Of a stretch of DNA of 25,441 nt, positions 25,134-25,441 are shown piece by piece (the first letter of the stretch is position 1; every line of letters begins with the position of its first letter). Below the pieces are notes generated by a model that was not told the DNA's origin, made no database searches, and worked only from the letters and a program-made list of their open reading frames with translations. The position numbers were made by a program, and so were the translations under genes. Origin of the DNA: CAMCXE01 sp041179125 (lineage in GTDB: Bacteria > Pseudomonadota > Gammaproteobacteria > Pseudomonadales > Cellvibrionaceae); contig JBEGTZ010000255.1 of NCBI GenBank assembly GCA_041179125.1, positions 1 to 25,441 on the forward strand, given 5' to 3'.

Positions 25134-25441
25134 ATGAAACATAGTGCCTTAAAATTTATTTTCAGTACGTTAACAACGCTTTTCTGTGGTTTTACATCGG
25201 TCAGTTTTGCCGTTCAAGACGACTTTATCCCACTCCCCAAATACTCCACCGTGGATGCCTTGGGCGTGAATGTATACGGCAACCAAGTGCAACCCAACTT
25301 AGATACCCTAAGCATTGGTGGCGCTATGGGCCTAAGCCACAGTATTGCCGCGCAGGGCAATACCTTTAGTTACGACCACGGCTGGCACGGCTACCGGGAT
25401 AAATACGCAGGCGGGGTGCGAAACACAGATTTAGGTATTAA
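25134..25441 (+). CDS. RHS/YD-repeat family protein, N-terminal part (cut by window edge)
   Basis: The reading frame from ATG 25134 stays open to the window end (102 codons). It has a signal peptide (SALKFIFSTLTTLFCGFTSVSFA) and a mature start with YSTVDALGVNVYGNQVQP, then LDTLSIGGAMGLSHSIAAQ. From memory this resembles the N-terminal region of large RHS-repeat proteins in Cellvibrionales. AAGG lies about 10 bases upstream. The toxin or effector C-terminus, if any, is outside the window. Confidence 0.7.
   Translation, partial: MKHSALKFIFSTLTTLFCGFTSVSFAVQDDFIPLPKYSTVDALGVNVYGNQVQPNLDTLSIGGAMGLSHSIAAQGNTFSYDHGWHGYRDKYAGGVRNTDLGI

Noticed and set aside
1..25441. CRISPR array, tRNA or rRNA genes
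   Set aside because: No regularly spaced repeats of 24-40 bp with unique spacers were seen, and no stretch resembling tRNA arms or rRNA was recognised by eye.

Overview
The window looks like a piece of chromosome from a gammaproteobacterium, most likely of the Cellvibrio/Saccharophagus/Teredinibacter type (Cellvibrionales). This rests on long serine-rich linkers in two exported proteins (a hallmark of those polysaccharide degraders), CBM-like modules, and the familiar gammaproteobacterial arrangement of divergent etfBA and ETF-QO genes. It is inference, not a species call.

Layout. (1) 1-1081: the N-terminal 360 codons of leuA (minus strand, cut by the window edge), then a small exported protein of unknown function. 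(2) About 1.6-6.5 kb: secreted-protein region. A MITE-like element, a small membrane-anchored protein resembling a protease prodomain, a secreted HExxHxxGxxH metalloprotease with a serine linker and two jelly-roll CBM-like modules, and, convergent to it, a serine-linker lipoprotein ending in an unusual zincin-like domain. (3) 6.5-16.6 kb: a run of minus-strand genes. In transcription order: a membrane histidine-kinase-like protein with degenerate catalytic and receiver motifs, a Ser/Thr protein kinase, a short-chain dehydrogenase, a lipoprotein with Sel1 repeats, coiled coil and caspase-like domain, the Mg2+ channel MgtE, a small lipoprotein, and a Sel1/TonB-C-domain periplasmic protein. (4) 16.8-24.1 kb: central metabolism. 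etfB-etfA (minus) face ETF:ubiquinone oxidoreductase (plus), but a DUF4231/SLATT-like two-TM gene sits in the divergent junction. PEP carboxylase follows. (5) 24.1-25.4 kb: a second long MITE copy, a REP-like hairpin, and the start of an RHS/YD-repeat locus, namely a small lipoprotein with YD repeats and a pentapeptide repeat tail followed by the N-terminus of a large RHS protein.

The best structural find is a family of three short non-autonomous elements (183, 82 and 183 bp). They share termini related to GTAACTATTCAGCAC, and each is flanked by an 8-bp direct repeat (two exact, one 7/8), so they look like true transposition products. GTAA-type ends and 8-bp duplications match IS66-family habits. 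Two of them have their 8-bp target starting at the very first base after a stop codon. The most interesting protein-level context is the kinase/pseudo-kinase/caspase-Sel1/MgtE run.
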